Of a stretch of 64,000 nt of DNA, positions 30,278-41,039 are shown in pieces; the stretch's first letter is position 1; the number at the start of each line of letters is the position of its first letter. Position numbers and translations under genes: made by a program. Source of the DNA: Exobasidium rhododendri (Eukaryota; Basidiomycota; Exobasidiomycetes; Exobasidiales; Exobasidiaceae); contig CP110631.1 in the NCBI GenBank assembly GCA_026210745.1, positions 930,001 through 994,000 of the forward strand, written 5' to 3'. The notes beneath the pieces were generated by a model that was not told the origin of the DNA, did no database searches, and saw only the letters and a program-made list of their open reading frames with translations.

Positions 30278-32867
30278 TTAGTACGTAATGTAGGCAATGT
30301 TGAGCATGGGAAATCCTATCAATAGACCGGTCCAGAAGATGACGTTGCCGACTGTCTCGTTGCGCTTCACGAAAGGGATCTGATGGAGGACAGAAAGGTA
30401 AGATAGGTAAGAACGTCTGAGCTCTGATCCTTTTCTGCAAGCGAGTAGACTTACCTGACCTAGGGCAATAAGAGGAAGTTGTGCCATCTGCATTGCGAAG
30501 AGGTAACCTCTAATCTTCCCACTGACGATGGCCATGACCAGCTCATGTAAAAGCGAAGAGAGTAGAAAGGTGACAAAGATAGCACCTGAACGTGACACAC
30601 CAACAGTGATGGAACTAGCATAGACATGTCTAGATAGAGACGAATTGGGGGGAAAGGAAAGGCGAGGAGGCTTTGAGTGAAAAGCTGACACAGGAGGGCG
30701 TAGATGTGCAACTCACCGCAAGAGAAAGCTATGTACGGGTCGGTTCCATCGCCGGGAAAAGACGTCCATCGATGTTGCATTCCACCAGTCTTCATAGAAG
30801 AGTCGATCGGCAAAGCTGCCAAAGGAAAGGAGAAGGGAAGGGCGATCAGTACATTTTCCGTGTGAGTGCACGACAAAGCACAGAGCTCACCATGTCAATT
30901 CGGCAAACCACTGGCAAATGCACTCGAACCTGCGGGGAAATACATCAGTCAGAGGCGTACAATATCGCACTTCGAGTCAAGTACCCACATGATGAAGAAA
31001 ATTAGCAGATACTTGAGAAGCGGACGATATTCATTAGCTCGATTCGTGAAACACACTTCTTCCGGCTCCGATCAGAACTTACATTGATCATCATCGGTAC
31101 GGCGAGTTCGAGGAAAGTCCGCAAGAGAGGGGTGGATGGATCAGGTTGATGTGGCATGATCCAATGTTCGGTAATGACATAAATGACGAAAAAGGTACCA
31201 AAAGTCGCCAGTGCCTTTTCTAAAAGGTACAATGGCCGGATGGCTTTTGTCCTTGGATATGACAATTCGTAGACCAGGGTTGGTATTAGGAGATAATCCC
31301 AAAAGTTGGCAAATGTGATATTGCTCGGCCACGTCACAGTCTTTGTGTACACCTCCCGTTCGACGCCCTCAGCGGTGGTTGTGATGTTGGACGGCGAAGA
31401 AGTGAGATCCTCGCGAATGTTCTCCACTTCCCTTGACAATTCTGAGATGAGTTGATCAGGATGCGTCGCCAGAGGATGTGGATCACGAATGACTACCTCA
31501 TTCGGGTCGTCTGATTTCCTTGTTGCCTTCTCTACTACCTCAGATGTTTTCTTGACAGAAGTTCTCCTTTCAACGATAGACGCATTCGCTCTTTGTCGTA
31601 GGATGCTGGTTCCACGCTGTGCAGGCAAGCTATTCCACTTTTCCTCTGTGTATTCTGGCTTACTTGCTTTGCTGACCGGTAGTTCTACTTCGCCGGCTAA
31701 TGTGTCAATAGCATTCACCTTCACTTTCCTCCTCTCTTTCTCCTCGTCCTCCGCAACTCTCGCTCTCTTCACTGCCCTCTGCCAGGCTTTCTCAGTCACG
31801 CCAACAAATATTCCTCCCCCCTTTCCCCCCTTTCCCCCCTTTCCTCCATCTGCTTCGTCCTTCTCTACTTCGGCAACCCTCTCTTCGATCATCCCCTCCA
31901 GCCTTTTCATGCGATAGTACAAGTCTGCCATATATCCGTTAATGGCCATGTAACTGTGAATCTTCATCATCATCGAAAGCGTGTGCAACACAAAGAAGCC
32001 AGATTGTACCCATGGCCAGTCCCTGTAGGGCATTCACATGTCAACATGTGTGATGCTACTTTGCAAAAAAACAATCAAGCCTGACTATACTCACCTGTGA
32101 CGTGTCCACTTGATGACAGCGGCTAATAGAAGAGCTTGCCAAGTATGCTGTACCCAGATGAGTGTAGGCCAATACCTTGTCCATCCTTTCTTCAGCACCC
32201 AAGCAAAAGGAACGCAGACAAATGTGCTTGCCACCAGTGCACCATCCGAGATCGCTAGGACGATCGCATCTTTACTAAATAAAGTGGCAAAGGTGAGGGA
32301 GATTATTTGCCCAGTGGTAGCAAATGAAGTGTAAAATGTGTTGAGCATCAATATAAAGAGACCGATCCAGAAGAGAGTATAAAATCCTCGAAATGGGTCT
32401 TTTGCAATGTCTTTGTTATGTCGATCAAAATGCGATTCTCTCGCTCGAAACGAGACCAGACCTCGAATTTTCCGTCCTTTTCGATTTGAAGTTGGTCGAA
32501 GGTGGATGGTGCCATCGCTATCGACTTGATGCGAAATACCTGAAAGTGATTTCCAGGCGAGGTAAAAGTGAATGAGAAAGTAAAACAAAAAAGGTCTCTG
32601 CAGGCTCGATATTCAGTCCCACACTGTAGGATTGGTTCACATACCTCGTATTCCAGTATGCGTAAGCGTGAAGCTTTCTTGCTCAACCTTCTTGTCTGTT
32701 TTGCGAGATATTAGCTCGGTAGTTATCGTCGTATTGCTCACTATCCCACCGTCATCTTCTGAACGCTCCGATCCTGGCGTAGAGACTGCGCTGTTAATGC
32801 TGATCGGGACAACATTGTCCTCTGCCATTAGTGTCGGATCCGTGCCTAGCATTAGCTCCGGAGACAT
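30278..32867 (-). CDS. ARE2: Sterol O-acyltransferase (ACAT/Are family, MBOAT)
   Basis: Model: exons 32645-32867, 32095-32539, 31083-32022, 30989-31011, 30891-30929, 30717-30815, 30455-30629, 30278-30379; 681 aa. Two very small exons (23 and 39 nt) are required by phase and by the join IMFECICQWFAELTCFADRLF. Diagnostic motifs are FYEDWWN, the RWNRPVHSFLLRHVY block, and SLLHELVMAI with the putative catalytic histidine; HTLSMMMKIHSYMAING lies earlier, and about nine hydrophobic segments are present. The enzyme esterifies sterols with fatty acyl-CoA in the ER for storage in lipid droplets. A large insertion of charged sequence (about residues 255-385), including a Lys-Gly-Gly run encoded by pyrimidine-rich DNA at 31815-31850, splits the N-terminal membrane region. 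Assignment to Are2 rather than Are1 is nominal. Confidence 0.9.
31815..31853 (-). repeat. Coding CCCCTTT microrepeat (Gly-Gly-Lys run)
   Basis: Plus-strand CCCCCCTTTC units repeat about four times within exon 3 of the sterol acyltransferase and encode GGKGGKGGKGGG in a charged cytosolic loop. The frame is unaffected because the unit length is a multiple of three. Confidence 0.8.
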
Positions 32868-33414
32868 GCAAGGGCCTCAGTCTTCCAAAGCGTCGAGGAA
32901 GGAAGGAGGGTGCTGTGCGACAAGATCAGATCTTGAGTTGCAGGTAGATTGAGGCGCAAAGAAATTTAAAGGTGGAGGAGCAGAAAGTAAAATAGAGGTT
33001 CCATGACAAGAAAATAGGCTCGCTATGTCTGCAGCAACGCGTGCCCAATGGGGTCCGCTTCTGATGGCGGCGGAGGAAAGACGGAGTCAAAAAAGGGCGA
33101 GAATCGACCTAGGTGCTGCTGTTCAGACAGGTTGCCAGGCAGTTCTGGCTGCAACTGCTGAATACCGGTACCTCACAAAGCAGCTCTCCTTCTGACCCAT
33201 CATGATGACCGCACGTGGCAAGCGGAAGGCCAAATGCACTCGACAAGGTTTTTCCGCAAGCACATCGATCTCATCGTGTAGCAAGTATGAAACCCTGAAA
33301 AATCGTGATTGATTGCACTCGACAGGTCATAGAAGAGCTTCCGGAAAAGGTGACATAGGGAGAGAGGATAGAGTCGTTATAGTATCACAGTAGGGTATTC
33401 TTAGAGAAGGTGCA
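32868..33414. other. Intergenic, no gene seen
   Basis: This 547-bp stretch contains the presumed promoter of the sterol acyltransferase and the 3' side of the next minus-strand gene. I see no RNA gene or supported small protein. Confidence 0.5.
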
Positions 33415-34434
33415 TCATCGCATCAAGCCGGACTCTCGAGCCAGTTCAGAGCCGCCCATGGTTGGCAGAAACAGCATATTCCACTTTTCGTCAGAACTTG
33501 AGACTGACGCATCGTAGTCGAGACGGTTGACAGTATCGTTGTCCACCTTTTGACACCGATCGGATCTATTCGTAGCGATTGTGACATGGCTTTGCAACAG
33601 AGATTGAGACAGGCGAGAAAAGCCCATACCCAAGAGCTTCGCTAGTTTCCGATTGCCTGATCTCCCTGAGTTGGGACTTCTGTCCATAGAACTACTGCGC
33701 AAGCCAAATGTAGCTCGATGAAACAAGGATGCTGGCAAGAGAGGTGGAGGCGTTGAATAATTGACGTCGTTCGATTGTGTTTCATCTTCGAAATTGTAGT
33801 ACTGCTCATTGCTATCCTCCTCCTCCTCCTCGTACCCCTCTTCCCCTGAACTTGTAGCCATATAGTAGTTCTCTCTCTCCAGTAGCGGGATGGAGGCCAA
33901 AGCGTCATTGCTGATCGTAATATGAGGCAGAGCTTGCTTGGCAAAGGTCAGATCGTTGGAATTATCCTGAGCGACCTTCTTTCGTTGTTGCCCGACAACG
34001 TCCCTCGACGACGGATATCTGTCAGAGACAGGGCGAGGTGCCTTCTGATTTCTTTGAGGGTTGATCGGCGGGCCGTAATAGGAGGCAGCGGATAGATCGA
34101 GTCTGCTCTGTTCTTCATATTGCTCTTGTAGGAGCATTAAGATGCTAAGACGCCAGTCAAGATAAGGGAGTTTGTCGTCTGATAGAGTACCTCGGGGCGG
34201 CCTAAGAATGCTACTGCTGCTGCTACTGCTGCTGAATGGCATCGTCTTCCTCGTCATTGCATTTCCTCGACTCTCATACACGTCCTGGTGGTGCAGAGCT
34301 TTATGGAGCATCCGGTCCTGCATAGCCCTCATTGGATCATCGGGTCTCTTCGAAGTCGAAGACGTGTTCGTTGCCAATTTCAAGCCTAGAATCTTGAGCA
34401 GCTTGGATGTCTTTTGTCGATTGGACAGCTCCAT
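33415..34434 (-). CDS. Hypothetical protein, low-complexity
   Basis: Single exon of 339 codons. I do not recognise a family. The N-terminus is basic (MELSNRQKTSKLLKILGLKL). Notable low-complexity segments are an eight-serine run near residue 72 and an acidic EEGYEEEEEDSNEQYYNFEDE stretch near residues 197-217. A short helical segment KLPYLDWRLSILMLLQEQYEEQ near residue 90 may be a binding motif, and GNRKLAKLLGMGFSRLSQSLLQ (about 260-281) echoes the basic LLKILGLKL of the N-terminus. There is no signal peptide or membrane span. Probably a disordered, lineage-restricted regulatory protein; it could also be an over-called frame, though 1 kb without stops and steady codon use favour a gene. Confidence 0.55.
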   Translation of the reverse strand: MELSNRQKTSKLLKILGLKLATNTSSTSKRPDDPMRAMQDRMLHKALHHQDVYESRGNAMTRKTMPFSSSSSSSSILRPPRGTLSDDKLPYLDWRLSILMLLQEQYEEQSRLDLSAASYYGPPINPQRNQKAPRPVSDRYPSSRDVVGQQRKKVAQDNSNDLTFAKQALPHITISNDALASIPLLERENYYMATSSGEEGYEEEEEDSNEQYYNFEDETQSNDVNYSTPPPLLPASLFHRATFGLRSSSMDRSPNSGRSGNRKLAKLLGMGFSRLSQSLLQSHVTIATNRSDRCQKVDNDTVNRLDYDASVSSSDEKWNMLFLPTMGGSELARESGLMR

Positions 34435-35059
34435 GGTGAACTACTAAGTGACACGCAACTCAAAAGGAGGACAGTAGGGATGGGTGTTGGCGGAAGAAAA
34501 TGCAACACATAAAAGTACAGCTGTGAAAGGAGGTAGGGCGGCCAAGGCGGAGTGTCGAGACGACTCGATCAATTGAATCAAGCAGTGCATCTCTCCTCTG
34601 TGCGGCAATTCAAATCGAAATGGTAAGAGGTGACTGTTACTGTATTGGCTGGCTATCTCTAAATTAAGCTTGGTGCAGCAGGCAGGCTGTTGTACCCTGT
34701 CGTAAGGAAAATTTAGCGCTGTCAAAAAAGAAAAGAGTAAGGAGATTCAATTGAAAACTGGATTGCGGGGTTATATCTGCGCAGGAGGGCACTACACAAA
34801 ATGTAGAGATGCAAGTTGATAAAATATCCTCTTATCTTTCGCTCCCGACCATTCCACAAGGTTACCAACACGTCCTTTCGGCCGAGCGACGTGCGACCGG
34901 CAAAAGCGAAAGCGGCTGATGAGACGCTTCGTGGTACCGGTATGCTAATTCGACACGTGCCGGCTGACAAGCCGTCGTAAGCTGGCGACAGAGGAACGCA
35001 CAGTTCGGCCGTAAAGCGCGTGGGCCAATTGCCGCCTTATCTCGCCATATCTCTTCGTA

Positions 35060-35129
35060 TTGCGTGCTAATCGCGCCAGAAGGGGGTGTCGACATTTATT
35101 TTGCAAATTGCGTGCTTGGAGCGCCAGAG
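35060..35129 (+). repeat. Duplicated bipartite promoter motif
   Basis: ATTGCGTGCT, four variable bases, then GCGCCAGA occurs at 35060-35081 and again at 35108-35129. Both half-sites are exact and the 4-bp spacer differs (AATC versus TGGA); the copies start 48 bp apart, on the same strand. The pattern of conserved half-sites with free spacer resembles paired transcription-factor sites. Confidence 0.6.
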
Positions 35130-35403
35130 AGGAAGAAAATCTCCATTCGATGGATATTCCTCCAGAATAAGGAATGCAATGAAAGGAGCTTTTTTTAAAC
35201 TACATTTTCTCCGTCGTGTGCAAGATGCTACTGGAAGGAAGAGAACCGAGAGTGCTATCTAGCCGCCGATGATGCAAAAGCCCTGATGATGATTAAGAAA
35301 AAGAAAGGAGAAACAAATGGAGGTGGCAATTCGAGGAGCGGAGAGAAAGATAGGCAAGCTGTGTTTCGAGAGGAACAAAAGCCGTACCATCCCTGGGTGA
35401 TCC

Positions 35404-35410
35404 TATATAA
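35404..35410 (+). promoter_or_regulatory. TATA box of the dioxygenase gene
   Basis: TATATAA lies 128 bp upstream of the ATG at 35532, followed by CT-rich sequence (TACTCTTCTCTTACTCAG) that is a likely transcription start region. It is the clearest TATA box in the window and suggests a regulated gene. Confidence 0.6.
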
Positions 35411-35531
35411 AGCAGAGAAGGCTACTCTTCTCTTACTCAGTCCTCTCTAAACCTCCCCTTACCTCATTGAAATAGTCCGCTACCGAGATCTTCGACACTC
35501 TCACGAGCTTTGACTGCGTTCTCATCACAGT

Positions 35532-36845
35532 ATGGCACCTTCAGCAATATCATCTAGTCCCCCACCTCAATACTACTCTTCCCCGGAAGACCAGAGAAAC
35601 GAAAAGGCGGCTCAGGATATCAAAACAGCAGCCGTCTCAAAGCCTACCAAGAAGAAGATAGTCGTCAAAGAGTACAACCCATATCTCAATCCATCCGACA
35701 AAGATTTAGGCGACAATGACGACGATTATCCTTTTCCTGGGTTGAAGCCGTCTTTCCCAAAGGACATCATCACAGCAACATACAAGCCCATACATGATGT
35801 TGTTGATCGTGGATCATTCGCCGACCCTGCATATCCTAGCCTGCGCTCATCCGCCCGATGGCAACAATTGGCCGTGAACATCGGAATGGAATTGAAATCT
35901 CTGCCCGGTCAGTCGCTGCAATTGAACAACCTCAACACAGTTCAGAGGGATGAGTTGGCCAGACTGGTGGCCGAGCGAGGAGTGGTGGTGATGCGGGATC
36001 AAAAGTTGACACCGGAAGAACTCATCCGATTCGGAGCGTACTACGGTGCAAAAGAGAGACCTCTTCACCAGCACCCGTCTTCTGGAGTCCCAAAGAGGCG
36101 TGGCCTGGATGAACTTCATGTAGTCTGGCACGACGAAAACATGCGACCGTCCGACTCCGCCTTCACTTCGACTGAATTGTGGCATTGCGACATGAGCCAA
36201 GAGATCAATTCACTCGGCTTGACAGCGCTTTACAACATCACGAACCCAGTCAACGGTGGCGGGGACACACTCTTCTGCTCCGGCTATGGATTGTACGATG
36301 CTTTTTCGCCAGCTATGCAGGCTTACTTGGAATCGCTGTCGGCATTACACTCTGGCGTGGAACAGGCAAAGGGAGCAGCTGCTGGTGGTGGACACATCCG
36401 AAGAGATCCGGTTGAATCTGTTCACCCTATCGTGCGAACTCACCCGGTCACCGGATGGAAGAGCATCTATGTCAATCCAGCCTTCACCCGGAGCATCGTA
36501 GGAGTTCCGAAGTTGGAGTCGGATCGAATCTTGGCCATGATCTACGAGGTCATGACCACCCACCCTGATCTGACACTACGAGTACGCTGGGAAACCAACA
36601 CCGTTGTCCTGTGGGACAACAGAATCGTCAATCACTCAGCTACTTACGATCATTACCGACCAGACGCTACATGTCGGAGACATGCTCTACGAGTGGCGAG
36701 CACAGCAGAGATTCCTCGACAAACACTACCCAACGGTCAACCCGGTCGAAGCCGTAAGGAACAGATCTGGGAAGAGCAAGGGCTGGACGTCGAGGCGATG
36801 AAGGAGATAGGAAAGACATTAAGAAAGGGTGGCTTCAAGGACTGA
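35532..36845 (+). CDS. Fe(II)/alpha-ketoglutarate-dependent dioxygenase, TauD/Jlp1-like (sulfonate or alkyl sulfate)
   Basis: Single exon, 437 aa. The TauD core starts near residue 110. The iron ligands are visible as WHCDMS (HxD, about residues 217-219) and NHSATYDH (distal histidine), followed by the ketoglutarate-binding arginine in CRRHALRV. GVVVMRDQKLTPEELIRFGAYYG, LYNITNPVNGGGDTLFCS and HPVTGWKSIYVNPAFTRSIVGV are hallmark blocks of the fungal sulfonate/sulfate dioxygenases related to yeast Jlp1. Such enzymes oxidise the carbon next to the sulfonate, releasing sulfite and an aldehyde, to obtain sulfur. Substrate choice (taurine, isethionate, alkyl sulfate) cannot be told. The N-terminal 70 residues are Lys/Pro-rich and cytosolic in type. 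The SFA1 gene follows on the same strand. Confidence 0.85.
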   Translation: MAPSAISSSPPPQYYSSPEDQRNEKAAQDIKTAAVSKPTKKKIVVKEYNPYLNPSDKDLGDNDDDYPFPGLKPSFPKDIITATYKPIHDVVDRGSFADPAYPSLRSSARWQQLAVNIGMELKSLPGQSLQLNNLNTVQRDELARLVAERGVVVMRDQKLTPEELIRFGAYYGAKERPLHQHPSSGVPKRRGLDELHVVWHDENMRPSDSAFTSTELWHCDMSQEINSLGLTALYNITNPVNGGGDTLFCSGYGLYDAFSPAMQAYLESLSALHSGVEQAKGAAAGGGHIRRDPVESVHPIVRTHPVTGWKSIYVNPAFTRSIVGVPKLESDRILAMIYEVMTTHPDLTLRVRWETNTVVLWDNRIVNHSATYDHYRPDATCRRHALRVASTAEIPRQTLPNGQPGRSRKEQIWEEQGLDVEAMKEIGKTLRKGGFKD

Positions 36846-37499
36846 GGAGAAGGGAAGGCTATTTCTGCATTCAATAGTAAACATAATCAAAACGGGCGCT
36901 TCGAGCTTGTCTCCTTTCCCCACAACACTAATTTCCCTGTCATGCCCCTATCATGTGTAACACTACCCTCATCCATACTAGACGCATCATTCAAAATGCA
37001 TTTCCGTAAGCGTTCTTTAGCCACATTTGACGATCGGCCGACCAAGGATAGGGAGCTCTGGGAAGGTTTCACCAGACCGTTAGTCGCGCCGATCATTTGA
37101 TGCCTTTCCCGCTCTTACTTCTCTATATTGACGCCCTTACACCTTCTTCGCGAACCGTTTGCGAGCTCCACATCGGGGCTCATACGTCTCGTCCGAGTAA
37201 GCCGCGCATATCCCCCACCCTTTCCACTTTTGCGATGGCAGGGACGAGATGAAGAGCGCCTGTACGTGTGTGTAGCTCGGAGATTCCTTCTATACGGTTC
37301 GACACATGTCTAGCCTTTCATTTAAAAAACAGTACTGTACAATAGAGTTGGTGCAAGAATGGAGGTGGAGGTATAATTGTGTAGTCTTTGTGTCGCGCGC
37401 CGGTTCTCCCCTTGGAGCAAATGTTTCCTACCCCACCCCCTCTTCGTTGCTATCTACCTCTCCTTCTCTCACAAAACTCTTGTCTCATTCTGCAGCATA
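36846..37499. other. Intergenic, no gene seen
   Basis: This 654-bp stretch lies between the dioxygenase and SFA1. Near 37430-37490 it is pyrimidine-rich just before the SFA1 ATG, as expected for a core promoter. No gene or RNA is evident. Confidence 0.5.
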
Positions 37500-38878
<1,379 letters not shown>

Positions 38879-39310
38879 TGGGGAGGGAGAAGCGACGACT
38901 CATCATTATTCTTTGCCTTGTTCTCTTGTTCTTTACAAACCCACAGTTGTGGACATGTCTTAGCAAGAGTCGCTGAGTAGAGCCCTAGTGCTCGTAAAAC
39001 CCCTGTCAAAATATCCAATGAAATGAAACGATGGGTAATACGTCCTGAAAGACAGGCATGTGTGATGGGGCGATCCCCGCTTGAGAAAGTGCGAATGGCA
39101 ACAGATTCTGTCCGCATATATACATTTTGAATGACCAGGCGATAGATGAGAAGAGAGGTGTACATCGTGACACCAGAGTAGAGAAGTGTGTAACAAACGG
39201 AAGACTTAGAATATAGTAGAATCAGAACGGGCACCGGCGCTGCTGTACAGTGAAGATAGAAGGCAAAGGGGACGACGGACGTAGAGATCCGAAACGGAGA
39301 GACTGCAATC
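38879..39310. other. Convergent 3' region, no gene seen
   Basis: This 432-bp stretch lies between the SFA1 stop and the xanthine dioxygenase stop. It should hold both terminators. Minus-strand open frames here have no family similarity. Confidence 0.5.
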
Positions 39311-40678
39311 TCAAGCGTAGCGTTTTACGTCTTCCGGCGTGGGTGGAAGTGGTTCGGTCGAGGCCGCCAAGTTGCACTGGTGAAAGATTCGCACTTCTTC
39401 TTCGTGAAATGCTCCGCAAACGGAGTGTGTGACTCCTTGATTGTGGAAGAGTGCGAGATCGCCTTCTTCCCAATCGTGAGCATAGACCTTCGGCGGAGCG
39501 ATAGCTGGTCTTTGTAACCTGAAGACGAGATCGCGAACTTCTTTCAGCTCTTTCAAATGAGCACCTTGAGGGTAGATTGCGTCGGAAGAGACGGCGGTAG
39601 AAGATGACGGGATGGGCTCGACGATGATCTCTCGAATGGCAGAAGGGTGAACTTGGAAGTGTAGGTGGCCAGTCTCTGGATTCTTCCAAAGCTGTATATA
39701 AGAGAGAGTGAGAGAGAGAGAGATATGCGCGTCAGCTTTCAACGTTTGTGTCAGATAGGATGACTCGTCTTCTTACCATGGGATATCGCTTCACTTTGTC
39801 TTCTTCCCAAGCAGGCAGCTCGTCCTCCTTCAATTCCTTTTCCTCACTTTCTAGACCAAGGCCGGTGGAATTAGAAGCGGCGTCCTTCATCCAGACGTAA
39901 GGGTGCGGACTGTATACTATGGTAGACCGAACTGCTAAGCTCTTTTCTGCGGGCGGCAAGTCTTCAAACATGGACTTGCCAGATACGAAAGCAGTCGTGC
40001 CGAGCGGTACTTTCAGCTCGTCGTTGGACCCGTCATCGTAACGGATCGTCTGATTCCTTCCTTTTGGAACCTTGATGGCATACAACGTGGTGACTCTAGG
40101 AGGGGAAAGGTTGTACAGTGCAGCATCAATGTGCCACCGATAAAACCTTGTAAAGTCCTTGTCTTCCTCTTCTGGGATCTTCGTTTTATGAAAGGTGGCG
40201 TGGTGCGGGTGCTTCAGCTTGATCTGGCGGAGATACAAATGGGCGTGGAATGGGTAGGTCAGTCTCGGCTGGTTCAGGCTTGTGTCTTTGTCGAGCCGAA
40301 GCAAACACTCACATTGTGTAGACCCTCGTGCGTTGCTACTGGTCCATTTCCAATCACTTGAACCTGCGGTTGACGAGGAATCGTCTTGAGATCTGGATGC
40401 AAGATCGACTGCTTTTGACGCCCGTTGTTGCCATGCCCATAAGATGTAGATGAAGGATCGAAAGCTTTCGTCAAGGCATATTGATTCTCGGGTGACAGGT
40501 CAGTCTTTGGAAAGAGCAAGACCGAGTAGGTGTACAGGGCTTTCTCTATCTCGGCAAAGTCTTCGGGCGTGAGCTTGGACAGATCCACACCAGTGACCAC
40601 TCGACCGAATGCAGCGTCCAGTTCACGCTCCACACCGGGCAGTGGTGCAGGTAGAGGGGAAAGCGTTAGACCAGGCAT
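39311..40678 (-). CDS. xanA: Alpha-ketoglutarate-dependent xanthine dioxygenase
   Basis: Model: exons 40313-40678, 39777-40223, 39311-39691; introns 89 and 85 nt; 397 aa. Signature blocks of the fungal XanA/Xan1 enzymes are clear: FGRVVTGVDLSKLTPEDFAEI, SPENQYALTKAFDP, SILHPDLKTIPRQPQVQVIG, LKHPHHATFHKTKIPEEED, the iron-binding RFYRWHIDAALYNLSPP (HxD), VPLGTTAFVSG, and the distal histidine region DLALFHNQGVTHSVCGAF. The enzyme converts xanthine to uric acid using Fe(II), O2 and ketoglutarate and can replace molybdenum xanthine dehydrogenase in purine nitrogen use. It belongs to the TauD superfamily but is a different branch from the enzyme at 35532. Cytosolic. Convergent with SFA1. Confidence 0.93.
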
Positions 40679-41039
40679 GATGGAAGGGTTGGGATCGTTT
40701 TTGTGAGACAGTTGTTGTAATAAATCTCAAGAGGGTAGTGTGAATGTGTCTCGCAGCGTGTGAATGTTAGGTCGACGGCTTGCGTCCCGACGATCAGCTC
40801 GATCTTTATAGGCCGCCACAGCGCACCTATCGCCTACTTTCTTGCATATGTATAGATAAGATTAGGATCAGCCATGAACACGCGGCCGAGATTGCGCGCA
40901 AGAATATCGGACGTGTCTGTAGTCTCATCGGCTTTGGCTTCGACGTCCTCTGTGGAAGAGGGCAGCAACAAGGCGTACACCGCGAGCAAGTAGCATTACT
41001 TAAGCCACTATTTACAGGTAAGAACGAGATTCCTTGCTT
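40679..41039. other. Intergenic, no gene seen
   Basis: This 361-bp stretch lies upstream of the xanthine dioxygenase and downstream of the next minus-strand stop. A ribosomal or tRNA gene is not present. GATAAG at 40855-40860 matches a GATA-factor core site, the type used in nitrogen control, but a six-base match is weak evidence. Confidence 0.4.

Larger units (their letters stand above)
34435..35531. other. Long promoter region of the sulfonate dioxygenase gene
   Basis: This 1097-bp stretch separates divergent genes. It holds a TATATAA box at 35404, a duplicated bipartite motif at 35060-35129, and a CT-rich leader before the ATG. No RNA gene or supported small frame is seen. The length is unusual for this gene-dense window and fits a regulated promoter. 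Confidence 0.6.

Noticed and set aside
30770-30820. Apparent one-base frameshift in the DWWN motif of the sterol acyltransferase
   Set aside because: It came from misreading a run of T at a line break. On re-reading, the sequence keeps the frame through FYEDWWN and onward, so the gene is intact here.
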